From Allomuricauda sp. (GTDB lineage: Bacteria > Bacteroidota > Bacteroidia > Flavobacteriales > Flavobacteriaceae), in NCBI RefSeq assembly GCF_013911645.1, contig NZ_JACESV010000001.1, positions 1,116,001 through 1,180,000 on the forward strand: 64,000 nucleotides of DNA. Reading direction: 5' to 3'. The notes beneath the pieces are model-generated. The model saw only the letters and a list, made by a program, of their open reading frames with translations. It was not told where the DNA came from and did no database searches. A program made the position numbers and the translations under genes. Below, piece after piece: positions 53,184-61,358 of the stretch (position 1 is its first letter; each line of letters opens with the position of its first letter).

Positions 53184-53741
53184 ATGAACAAAGATAATTT
53201 AGATAGGTTGTTTGAAAGACTCCACGGAGAGTTTGATGTAGCGGAACCGCAAAGTGGGCACCAAGAACGCTTTTTGGAAAAGCTGAACAAAGATCAGGGC
53301 ACTATTGTCCTAAATGAGAGAATATCTTGGTGGAAACCTTTGTCCATAGCTGCATCCATTGCCCTAGTGGCACTCTTGGGCTACCAAGTCTTTGGCCCAC
53401 AACCCAGCATTAAGCAACAGGTAACAAAAATTGCCCCCGAAGTTTCCCAAACCGAGTTCTATTTTGCGAATTTGATAGAGGAACAGGTTGAAGAGCTAAA
53501 AGAGGAGAAAACCCCGGAAACGGCCCAATTGGTGGACGACACCTTGGCACAATTGGAAAAACTGGACAAAGATTATGAAACCCTTGAGCAGGATTTGGTA
53601 AACGGCGGCGACAGTAAAATTATCCTGAGTGCCATGATTACCAATTTCCAAACACGAATCGACCTTTTAAAAGAAGTTTTGAGCCAAATAGAAAACATTA
53701 AGAACTTAAAATCACAAAATGATGAAAGCTTTACCATTTAA
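53184..53741 (+). CDS. Putative anti-sigma factor, single-pass membrane protein
   Basis: A 185-residue protein with an N-terminal cytoplasmic helix-rich part (1-49), one membrane helix (about 51-69) and a periplasmic coiled-coil-like domain rich in Glu/Leu. It is not a ZAS-type anti-sigma, as no HxxxCxxC motif is seen. Position right after the ECF gene and topology make an anti-sigma role likely. It overlaps the next gene by 23 bp. Confidence 0.7.
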   Translation: MNKDNLDRLFERLHGEFDVAEPQSGHQERFLEKLNKDQGTIVLNERISWWKPLSIAASIALVALLGYQVFGPQPSIKQQVTKIAPEVSQTEFYFANLIEEQVEELKEEKTPETAQLVDDTLAQLEKLDKDYETLEQDLVNGGDSKIILSAMITNFQTRIDLLKEVLSQIENIKNLKSQNDESFTI

Positions 53742-54819
53742 ATACATTTTTTTCGCCTTGGCTTTGATACCGCTTGTTGCGATTGCCCATGTGGATAACC
53801 AGAAGTTGAACGGGAGGTACACCAAGGAAAAAACCATAAAAAAAGAGTACAACGTTAATTCCGATGCCCTCTTTAAGGTAAAAAACAGTTATGGCAACCT
53901 CAACATTACCTCTTGGAACGAAAACCGTGTGGTTATCGAGGTACATATAAAAACCAACGGCAACGATGAAGATCGCGTTCAAGAGCGACTGGAGGAGATT
54001 GATGTGGACTTTGAAAACAGTTCAAGTATGGTATCCGCCATAACACAATTTGGAGACCAAAGCAATAGCTGGGGATGGAGCTGGGGAAAACGCAAAAAAG
54101 TGAGCGTACAGGTAAATTACACCATTAAACTACCCGTTAAAAACAATGTAAACCTAAGCAATGACTATGGTAGCATTATCCTTGACCGTATTGACGGCCA
54201 TGCCAAGATTAGCTGCGACTATGGAAATTTGGAAATCGGTGAGCTTCGTGGGCGCAACAATGAGCTTAAGTTCGACTATACCTCTCGATCTACTTTTGAT
54301 TATGTGAACAGTGCCGAAATTGTAGCGGACTATTCCGGGTTTACCATCAAAAAAGCTGGGAACCTGAACATAAGGGCCGATTATACCAATGCTCTCGTTG
54401 AAGAGATGAAAAATCTGGAGTACTCCAGCGATTACGGATCTGTCGAAGTGAACAACGTAGAAAATGTAACTGGCAACGGAGACTATATTGGCGTAAAACT
54501 GGGCAATGTACACGGCAATGTTTCCATAAACGGCGATTATGGATCCTTAAAAATAGACCGTTTGGCCCCAGATGCCGGAAACGTGGAAATACGAACCGAT
54601 TACACAGGCATTAAAATAGGTTATGACCCTGAATACCATTTCGATTTTGAGATTTCTGCCGAATATGCCGGTGTAAGTGGCAAGGAGAATTTTGAAATCA
54701 ACATCAGTAAAGAAAAATCTACCGAGAAATACTACAGTGGCTACTACGGAAAAGCAAATTCCGGAAACAGGGTAAGTATTACCAGTGACTACGGGGGAAT
54801 CTCATTTTATCAAAATTAA
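53719..54819 (+). CDS. DUF4097-like beta-repeat surface protein
   Basis: A 366-residue exported protein (signal peptide about 1-23). The mature part is a run of beta-strand repeats about 20 residues apart, each carrying Asp-Tyr-Gly/Thr/Ser (NDYGSI, CDYGNL, FDYTSR, ADYSGF, ADYTNA, SDYGSV, GDYIGV, GDYGSL, TDYTGI, SDYGGI). This suggests a right-handed beta-solenoid of the DUF4097/DUF2807 adhesin-like kind. It begins inside the preceding gene's end, so it is translated with it. Function unknown; envelope structure or sensing is likely. Confidence 0.82.
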   Translation: MMKALPFKYIFFALALIPLVAIAHVDNQKLNGRYTKEKTIKKEYNVNSDALFKVKNSYGNLNITSWNENRVVIEVHIKTNGNDEDRVQERLEEIDVDFENSSSMVSAITQFGDQSNSWGWSWGKRKKVSVQVNYTIKLPVKNNVNLSNDYGSIILDRIDGHAKISCDYGNLEIGELRGRNNELKFDYTSRSTFDYVNSAEIVADYSGFTIKKAGNLNIRADYTNALVEEMKNLEYSSDYGSVEVNNVENVTGNGDYIGVKLGNVHGNVSINGDYGSLKIDRLAPDAGNVEIRTDYTGIKIGYDPEYHFDFEISAEYAGVSGKENFEINISKEKSTEKYYSGYYGKANSGNRVSITSDYGGISFYQN

Positions 54820-54852
54820 CATCAAATCAAAAACAATTTTAAACACAAGATC

Positions 54853-55578
54853 ATGAAAAAACTTATCACACTTACGCTAACATTGGGGATGATGGCCTGT
54901 ACCAGTGCCCAATGGGGAAAACGAGTTAAAGGAAATGGCGATTACGTAACTATTGAACGCTCCGTTGGCAACTATGACGGCGTCGCCCTTGCAGGTTGGT
55001 TTGATGTAGACCTGGTATCGGGGAATGAAGGGGAAATTACCCTTGATGGGGAATCCAATTTATTGGAGCACATAAAAACAGAGGTCAAAGATGGAAAGTT
55101 GGTCATTAAAGCGGAAAAGGGCATGAATCTCAGGCCATCCAGTTGGAACAAGGGCATTCATATTACCGTTCCAGTGGAATCCATTGAATTTGTGAGTCTA
55201 TCGGGCTCTGGAGATGTTGTAGGTAAAACCATGATAAAGTCCGACCATTTCAATGCAAGCATGTCGGGTTCGGGCGACGTTAGCCTTATGGTAGAAGCAG
55301 AAGAAGTAGAAGCTGCACTTTCAGGCTCTGGAGATATAAACTTATCCGGTAGGGCAACGGACTTTACCGTGTCGGTTTCGGGCTCAGGAGATATAAAAGC
55401 ATACGACTTAGAGGCCGATTTTGTGAAGGCAACGGTTTTCGGTTCCGCTGACATTAAAGTTACCGCCCACCAATCCATTGATGCCAGAGTGTCCGGTTCG
55501 GGCGACATCCATTACAGGGGCAACCCTAAAAAAATAAAATCAAAAGCTTCCGGTTCGGGGGACATAACCAAAGGATAA
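54853..55578 (+). CDS. Head GIN domain (DUF2807) protein
   Basis: A 241-residue exported protein. The N-terminus ends GMMACTSAQ, a possible lipobox (Cys16) or a plain signal-peptidase site. The mature part repeats SGSGD(I/V) about every 22 residues, seven times, including a degenerate GSADI, a beta-solenoid of the DUF2807 type. It ends the ECF sigma operon 33 bp after the DUF4097 gene. Probably a surface structural protein regulated by the sigma factor. Confidence 0.87.
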   Translation: MKKLITLTLTLGMMACTSAQWGKRVKGNGDYVTIERSVGNYDGVALAGWFDVDLVSGNEGEITLDGESNLLEHIKTEVKDGKLVIKAEKGMNLRPSSWNKGIHITVPVESIEFVSLSGSGDVVGKTMIKSDHFNASMSGSGDVSLMVEAEEVEAALSGSGDINLSGRATDFTVSVSGSGDIKAYDLEADFVKATVFGSADIKVTAHQSIDARVSGSGDIHYRGNPKKIKSKASGSGDITKG

Positions 55579-55606
55579 GACCGGGTTTATCATCAATCAA
55601 AAAATG

Positions 55607-55637
55607 AAAAAGCCCTGAAAGTTTCAGGGCTTTTTTA
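55607..55637. terminator. Bidirectional intrinsic terminator
   Basis: Stem AGCCCTGAAA / TTTCAGGGCT (about 55611-55631) with an A-run before and T-run after. It ends the ECF sigma operon and the convergent YdjC gene. Confidence 0.87.
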
Positions 55638-55654
55638 TGCAACTTGTCTTGCAT

Positions 55655-56545
55655 CTATTCTTGCATTGACTCACCTATTTCTTTCCAAGTGACCAACTTT
55701 ATGTTTTCTTCCTCCAAAATCTTGGCACATTCCTCACTGGTAAAAAAATCGTAATCGTTTTGGCGCCATTTGGCTCCCCAGTATGGATGTTCAAAAGACA
55801 TGCCTTGGCTTTCCAGATCATCGTAAGCGCAATGTATGATCATTACATGAACTCCAGGCTCCATGGCCCTAAGCGTATCAGCATAATATTCTGACATGGC
55901 ATCCTTATCAAAGTCCTGGGGTGCAGCCCCAAAAATTTGATTGACCACCGCCATGGGTTCAGGGGCGTCCTCCCCTCCCAATTGTTTTATTTGATGGTTG
56001 ACCATGGTAGGAATACCATATTCCCTCCCCAATTTTGTGTATAATTTATAGTAGCGGGGATCTGTTGCGAACAAACACCCCATGTGACTGTCCAAATGGG
56101 TTGGGTTGACTCCCATAGCAATCGCCTTATCAATCTGTGCCCGTAGTTCAATTTCAACCTCCTCTATCTTGGCATTTTCCCAAAGTTCATTACAATCACT
56201 ATAAAAATATCCATTGGCGTCCACTAAACTTGATACGTTGGAGCGGGATGCCACAGGCCCGTATCGTAACAGTTTCCATTCGCTGGTCAAGGTCAAGTGT
56301 ATGCCCAGATCATGATCAGGGTTTGCTTTTGCATATTGGGCCACTTCGGGGAACCAAGGTGTGGGCACCATAATACTGGCACTGTTCACGGAGCCTTCTT
56401 CCAGGGCATTGAATGTAGCTTTGTTCACGGTGTGAGTCACCCCAAGATCATCGGCATGAATAATCAAAAGTTTGGTGTCCGCAGAGAATCCAAGTCGTTC
56501 CTGGAGACTTTTTTGGGCATGGAGCCCTTTTCCTGTCAACCACAT
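55655..56545 (-). CDS. YdjC/ChbG-family carbohydrate deacetylase, signal peptide out of frame
   Basis: A 296-residue carbohydrate deacetylase-like protein. Metal-site motifs are HADDLG (Asp32 and Asp33) and THLDSHMG, and a later VHVMIIHCAYD. The ATG at 56545 gives only the end of a signal peptide (MWLTGKGLHAQKS). An ATG at 56577, 4 bp after the upstream MFS stop, begins MKNFLLIVPSQCG then stops; adding one G to the GGGG run at 56551-56554 would join the two into a normal signal peptide ending GLHAQ. The gene is thus probably frameshifted or misread at that run. Confidence 0.85.
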   Translation of the reverse strand: MWLTGKGLHAQKSLQERLGFSADTKLLIIHADDLGVTHTVNKATFNALEEGSVNSASIMVPTPWFPEVAQYAKANPDHDLGIHLTLTSEWKLLRYGPVASRSNVSSLVDANGYFYSDCNELWENAKIEEVEIELRAQIDKAIAMGVNPTHLDSHMGCLFATDPRYYKLYTKLGREYGIPTMVNHQIKQLGGEDAPEPMAVVNQIFGAAPQDFDKDAMSEYYADTLRAMEPGVHVMIIHCAYDDLESQGMSFEHPYWGAKWRQNDYDFFTSEECAKILEEENIKLVTWKEIGESMQE

Positions 56546-56581
56546 TGAGAGGGGACAATTAATAAGAAGTTTTTCATGTGT

Positions 56582-57904
56582 CTAGTTATTTTTATTGACG
56601 CGAGTCAGCAAAAAGATACCGATTAAAAAGAATATGGCCAAGAATATAGTGCTGTTACGCATACTTCCCGTAAGTTGCGCCACCATTCCGTACATAAGCG
56701 TTCCGATGATGATGCCTATTTTTTCCGCAACATCATAAAAACTGAAAAACGATGTGGTATCCGTAGTCTCGGGCAAAAATTTGGAATAGGTGGAACGGGA
56801 CAAGGCCTGAATCCCTCCCATCACAATACCGACCAATCCAGCGGCAATGTAAAAGTCTATGGGGGTCTGTAGGAAATAGGCATACACGCAAAGCAATGTC
56901 CAAATTACATTGATCACGATAAGTGTCCGGATATTTCCAAAAGCCTTGGACGCCCTTGCGGTTACCGTTGCCCCTAAAATAGCCACAAGCTGAATCAGCA
57001 AAATACTTACAATCAATCCCATGGTACGTTCATCGTCCGAACCCCATACAATTTCCTCTTCCCCAAAATAGGTAGCGATCAACATAATGGTCTGTACCGC
57101 CATACTATAGGTGAAAAATGCACCTAGGTAGCGTTTCAGCTTCCTATTATGTCCAAGTTGGTGCCAGACCTGCTTTAACTCTTTAAAACCATTCAGGATG
57201 ATGTGATGGCGTTCTCCTTCTCGTTTGTACCCTTTGGGTAAATGTGCAAAAGTGTATTGGCTAAAGAGTATCCACCAAATTCCAACGGAGATAAAGGAAT
57301 ACTTCATGGCCTTGATCTCTGCAAGCTCCCCGCCACTATCCGTGATGCCGAAAAAATCGGGTTCCATCACCATAGCCAAATTAAACACCAATAATATAAC
57401 ACTGCCAATATAACCGAGAGAAAAACCTTTGGCACTTATGCTATCCTGTTGCTCCGGAAAAGCGATGTCAGGCAAATAGGAATTGTTGATGGCAAAACTG
57501 ACCCAAAACCCTACAAGCCCAAAGAAATAACAGGCGAGACCAAAATAAATGTACTCCAAAGAGAACCAATATAATCCAATGCACGAGCCCGCTCCCAAAT
57601 AGCAGAAGAACTTGAGGAATACTTTTTTGTTCCCCAAATAGTCCGCCACGCCCGAGACGAGAGGGGTTACAATGGCTATAAAAACAAAGGCCAGAGAGGT
57701 TACATAACTGATCAATGGCGCCCTAGCGATTTCACCACCAAAAATAGTGACCTGCTCTATGCCAGCGGTCCTAAACAATAGCCCATAAAAAAGCGGGAAA
57801 ATTGCGGAGGATATGACCAAGCTGTACACCGAATTGGCCCAATCGTAAAACGCCCAAGCATTCAATAGTTTTTTGCTTCCTTTGAGTGCCAGTGTCTGTG
57901 CCAT
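56582..57904 (-). CDS. MFS transporter, UMF1/Atg22-like
   Basis: A 440-residue membrane protein of the major facilitator superfamily, UMF1/Atg22-like group, with about 12 hydrophobic segments. The opening FYDWANSVYSLVISSAIFP is the group signature. Substrate unknown; members have been linked to amino acid efflux in yeast vacuoles. It lies 4 bp before the corrected YdjC start, which suggests the two are co-translated and may serve sugar or cell-wall fragment handling. Confidence 0.9.
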   Translation of the reverse strand: MAQTLALKGSKKLLNAWAFYDWANSVYSLVISSAIFPLFYGLLFRTAGIEQVTIFGGEIARAPLISYVTSLAFVFIAIVTPLVSGVADYLGNKKVFLKFFCYLGAGSCIGLYWFSLEYIYFGLACYFFGLVGFWVSFAINNSYLPDIAFPEQQDSISAKGFSLGYIGSVILLVFNLAMVMEPDFFGITDSGGELAEIKAMKYSFISVGIWWILFSQYTFAHLPKGYKREGERHHIILNGFKELKQVWHQLGHNRKLKRYLGAFFTYSMAVQTIMLIATYFGEEEIVWGSDDERTMGLIVSILLIQLVAILGATVTARASKAFGNIRTLIVINVIWTLLCVYAYFLQTPIDFYIAAGLVGIVMGGIQALSRSTYSKFLPETTDTTSFFSFYDVAEKIGIIIGTLMYGMVAQLTGSMRNSTIFLAIFFLIGIFLLTRVNKNN

Positions 57905-57922
57905 AATTTTTATTTACAAAAA

Positions 57923-57996
57923 AATGTCACTTCGAATCTTTTTTGAAAAACCCTTTCAATGTCGGTCGGGTTTCTCGTTTAGTTCGAAATGACATT
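57923..57996. repeat. Intergenic inverted repeat
   Basis: AATGTCACTTCGAA (57923-57936) and TTCGAAATGACATT (57983-57996) pair over 13 of 14 bases and enclose a smaller AAACCC / GGGTTT stem. It fills the gap between the M48 and MFS genes and shares its GAAATGACAT end with the repeat at 45161-45268. Confidence 0.6.
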
Positions 57997-58015
57997 CACT
58001 AATTATTCTTTACAT

Positions 58016-58825
58016 CTATTTGAACGATGTTACCCCAAATTTACGTGCTTCTTGTTTTGCAGCAGGTGCCCATTGGGTCAAATTGTTGATTCTGGTATCG
58101 TTGGACGGGTGCGTGCTCAAAAACTCCGGAGGAGCCTGTCCGCCCGATTCCGCTTTCATGCGCTGCCAGAGTTTGGCGGCCTCATCTGGATTGTATCCGG
58201 CAATTGCCATAATCTGCAATCCTATTTTATCGGCCTCGGTTTCGTGGTTTCTGCTAAAGGGAAGCATTACCCCAATTTGGGAGCCCACACCATAGGCTTG
58301 GTTGAACAATCCTCTGGTCTGGTCATCCTTTATGGCCACATTTCCGGCCACCGCACCAATCTGTTGTATGGTGCTCGCACTCATGCGCTGGGCACCATGA
58401 TCGGCCAAAGCATGTGCCACTTCGTGTCCCATTACAACCGCAATACCAGTCTCATTTTGTGCTATCGGCAAAATACCGGTGTAAAACACAATCTTACCCC
58501 CTGGCATACACCACGCATTTACCGTTTCGTCCTCCACCAAATTATATTCCCATTGATAGTCCTTTAAATACCCTGGATATCCGTTGGCGTCCAACCAACG
58601 TTCCGCAGCTGAAGCAATCCGCTGCCCTACCCTTGTGATCATTTGGGCTTCGGATGTTCCTTTAACCACTTTGTTTTCTTCCAAAAACTGATCATATTGG
58701 GAGAAAGCCATGGGAAACATTTGGCTATTGTCATAAAAATTAAGTGTGCTCTTTCCAGTAAATGGATTGGTCTTGCAAGCCATCACTGCCAAAAACACCA
58801 AAAAGGTAAGACTAAGCTTTTTCAT
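58016..58825 (-). CDS. M48-family metalloprotease, lipoprotein
   Basis: A 269-residue zinc protease. Lipobox AVMAC gives Cys17, so it is anchored in the envelope. The HEVAH zinc motif is at 134-138 and the later Glu in NHETEADKIG completes the site. It resembles the LoiP/YcaL type of M48 proteases involved in outer-membrane quality control. It is the last gene of the minus strand run before GH31 upstream (37 bp gap). Confidence 0.92.
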   Translation of the reverse strand: MKKLSLTFLVFLAVMACKTNPFTGKSTLNFYDNSQMFPMAFSQYDQFLEENKVVKGTSEAQMITRVGQRIASAAERWLDANGYPGYLKDYQWEYNLVEDETVNAWCMPGGKIVFYTGILPIAQNETGIAVVMGHEVAHALADHGAQRMSASTIQQIGAVAGNVAIKDDQTRGLFNQAYGVGSQIGVMLPFSRNHETEADKIGLQIMAIAGYNPDEAAKLWQRMKAESGGQAPPEFLSTHPSNDTRINNLTQWAPAAKQEARKFGVTSFK

Positions 58826-58862
58826 AGGTAAAATTGTTTTGTATTATGAAAATTACAAAATT

Positions 58863-61262
58863 TTATTTTCCGAAGATGTGAAGCTCCGTGAAATCCTTAC
58901 CAACTTCTATCGAGTTATTGCCGTTCAACTTAATATCGTCCAAATCGACTTCTTCATTGTCAAGCTCCACGGTTTCAATGGTAAACGGGAGTCCATGGAA
59001 GGTCATTTTAAAATTGTTGTATGGTGTAATGAAATTGCCATCCTTAAACTGCTGAATGATCAATTCGTTTTCCTTGCCCGTCAATTTAAACCGTCTTAGG
59101 CTATATCTTCCTTTTTTGTAATCGTAACCCTCTTGTTGATCTTCATATACTACGGAGTTTTCGGTACCTTCTTTATAATACACATCAATGCCCAACTTTT
59201 CAATCTCCTTTTCCCCAACATATTGCTGTACCGGGTATTTAGGAATCATGGCGCCTTCTTTAACGAACAATGGAATGCGGTGGATTTCAGCAGACACCCA
59301 ACGCTCAACTCCTCCCGCTATCAACTCATCCGTCCAGTAATTGTACCAATTCCCTTTTGGAAAATACATTCTCCTACCTTGTGCATTGGGCTCTTGCACC
59401 GGACATACCAACATTTGTTTTCCAAATATGAACTCATCGGTTCGGAAATGGGTCTGGTGGTCTTCCTGATCGTAAAAAACCAAGGATTGAAGCATCGGAA
59501 AACCTTCTTTGATGTAAGTATAGAACATGGTGTAGAGGTAAGGCATTAGTTGGTACCTCAGCTCGATAAACGCTCTTACTATGTTCGTGATTTCATCACC
59601 GAACGACCAAGGTTCTTGGTCTCCGTGGTCACCACTTGAGTGTACCCTGCAAAATGGATGGAAAACGGCCAATTGCATCCAACGGGCAAACAATTCGCCA
59701 TTGGGCTGTTCGGCAAATCCACCAATATCGGAACCTGCAAAGGAATATCCGCTCATGCACAAACGTTGCATCTGTACGTTGGCAATCCATAGGTGTTCCC
59801 ATGTGGCGACATTATCGCCTGTCCAAGTGGCACAATAGCGCTGTGTACCGGCATATGCCGCCCTGGTAAGTACAAAGGGCCTGCGGGGAAACATATATTT
59901 TTTGACACCTTCGTAGGTTGCGCGCACCATTTGCATTCCATATACATTATGCGCCTTTCTATGGCTACAGGGATGCCCGTCATAATCGTGCCTCACATCC
60001 AAATTGGCGGTTTTTGTGGGCACTTCCATTACAGCGGGCTCGTTCATGTCGTTCCAAACCCCGCTAACGCCCAGGCCTGCGATCATTTCTTTGTACAGGT
60101 CCGCCCACCACTCCCGAACTTTGGGATTGGTAAAGTCTGGGAACTTACATTCGCCCGGCCATACTTTGCCTTTAAAATGGGGGCCATCCGCCCTTCTACA
60201 AAAGAATCCGTTGTCCATGGCCTGCTGATATACCCAATACTCGCGATCTATTTTGATTCCCGGGTCTATCATGGTGATGACCTTAAAGCCATCATCCTCC
60301 ATTTCCTCGATCATTTTTTTGGGATTGGGGAAATATTGGTTGTTCCAGGTGAAACACCTGAACCCTTCCATATAATCAATATCCAGATAGATGGCATCGC
60401 AGGGTATGTTCAACTTCCTAAACTTCGAGGCTATATCCTTTACCTTTTGCTCCGGGTAATAACTCCATTTGGATTGGTGGAAACCCAAGGCCCAAAGTGG
60501 CGGAAGTTCCGGGACGCCGGTTAGATCGGTATAAGATTCCACGACCTCCTGCATTTTGGGACCATAGAAAAAGTAATAGTTCATTTCGCCCCCATCGGCC
60601 CAAAAACTGGTGACATTTCGTTTTTCGGCAGCAAAATCAAAATACGTACTGAACGAATTGTCGAAAAATATACCGTAAGCTATGTTTTCCTTTAGCCCAA
60701 TATAGAAAGGGATGGACTTGTACAGTGGTTCCTGATCTTTTCCATAGGCGTAGGAATCCGTCACCCAGTTGTTCACCCTTTTTCCTTTTAGGTTGGTGTG
60801 CGATGCCTTGTCCCCCATTCCATAATAGCTTTCGCCGGAATGGCACACTTTGCTCATTTTTACCACGTTCCCGCCAAAGTCAAAGTTTTCCTCCCAATGG
60901 AAACCGAGTTCGTCCTCGGTCAGGATCACATCGTCCATATCAACAATCTGAACCTTGAGATTGGCCTTGTTGATATATATTTTGATCTTGGAGGTAATTA
61001 TCACATACTCCGGTATTTCCTCCTCTACGGTAAGTTCGTTGTACCCTAGGTTGACATCTTCGTTTATGGCATAGGAGAAGTCGGGTTCAAAAACATATTC
61101 CGTACCATACCTAAAGCGGACCACACTGTCCCTTAGAATGGTGACTTGTAGAATGACACCGTTTTGGGTGGTGAAATATATTTTGTCGTTTTCTTGTTTA
61201 AAATCGACTATGTGATTGGGGAGTTGATTCCCTCTTTTTTCAATTTCCGTATTGGTTATCAT
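58863..61262 (-). CDS. Glycoside hydrolase family 31 (alpha-glucosidase type)
   Basis: A 799-residue GH31 enzyme. The catalytic nucleophile Asp lies in GVWNDMNEPAV (near 404), and the downstream FAGSDIGGFAEQP and HPFCRVHSSGDHGDQEPW stretches fit the family's acid/base and substrate region. No signal peptide, so cytoplasmic. It is 96 bp downstream of glgB, and together they suggest handling of alpha-glucans, though substrate range in GH31 is wide (alpha-glucose, alpha-xylose). Confidence 0.93.
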   Translation of the reverse strand: MITNTEIEKRGNQLPNHIVDFKQENDKIYFTTQNGVILQVTILRDSVVRFRYGTEYVFEPDFSYAINEDVNLGYNELTVEEEIPEYVIITSKIKIYINKANLKVQIVDMDDVILTEDELGFHWEENFDFGGNVVKMSKVCHSGESYYGMGDKASHTNLKGKRVNNWVTDSYAYGKDQEPLYKSIPFYIGLKENIAYGIFFDNSFSTYFDFAAEKRNVTSFWADGGEMNYYFFYGPKMQEVVESYTDLTGVPELPPLWALGFHQSKWSYYPEQKVKDIASKFRKLNIPCDAIYLDIDYMEGFRCFTWNNQYFPNPKKMIEEMEDDGFKVITMIDPGIKIDREYWVYQQAMDNGFFCRRADGPHFKGKVWPGECKFPDFTNPKVREWWADLYKEMIAGLGVSGVWNDMNEPAVMEVPTKTANLDVRHDYDGHPCSHRKAHNVYGMQMVRATYEGVKKYMFPRRPFVLTRAAYAGTQRYCATWTGDNVATWEHLWIANVQMQRLCMSGYSFAGSDIGGFAEQPNGELFARWMQLAVFHPFCRVHSSGDHGDQEPWSFGDEITNIVRAFIELRYQLMPYLYTMFYTYIKEGFPMLQSLVFYDQEDHQTHFRTDEFIFGKQMLVCPVQEPNAQGRRMYFPKGNWYNYWTDELIAGGVERWVSAEIHRIPLFVKEGAMIPKYPVQQYVGEKEIEKLGIDVYYKEGTENSVVYEDQQEGYDYKKGRYSLRRFKLTGKENELIIQQFKDGNFITPYNNFKMTFHGLPFTIETVELDNEEVDLDDIKLNGNNSIEVGKDFTELHIFGK

Positions 61263-61358
61263 CTGTAATCAGTTGAGGCTAGCAAAAGAACTACAAAAGC
61301 CTGAATAATTAAAAATATGTTTTGAAAAGCAATCAACTACAACGTTTTAGTCGCCCGT

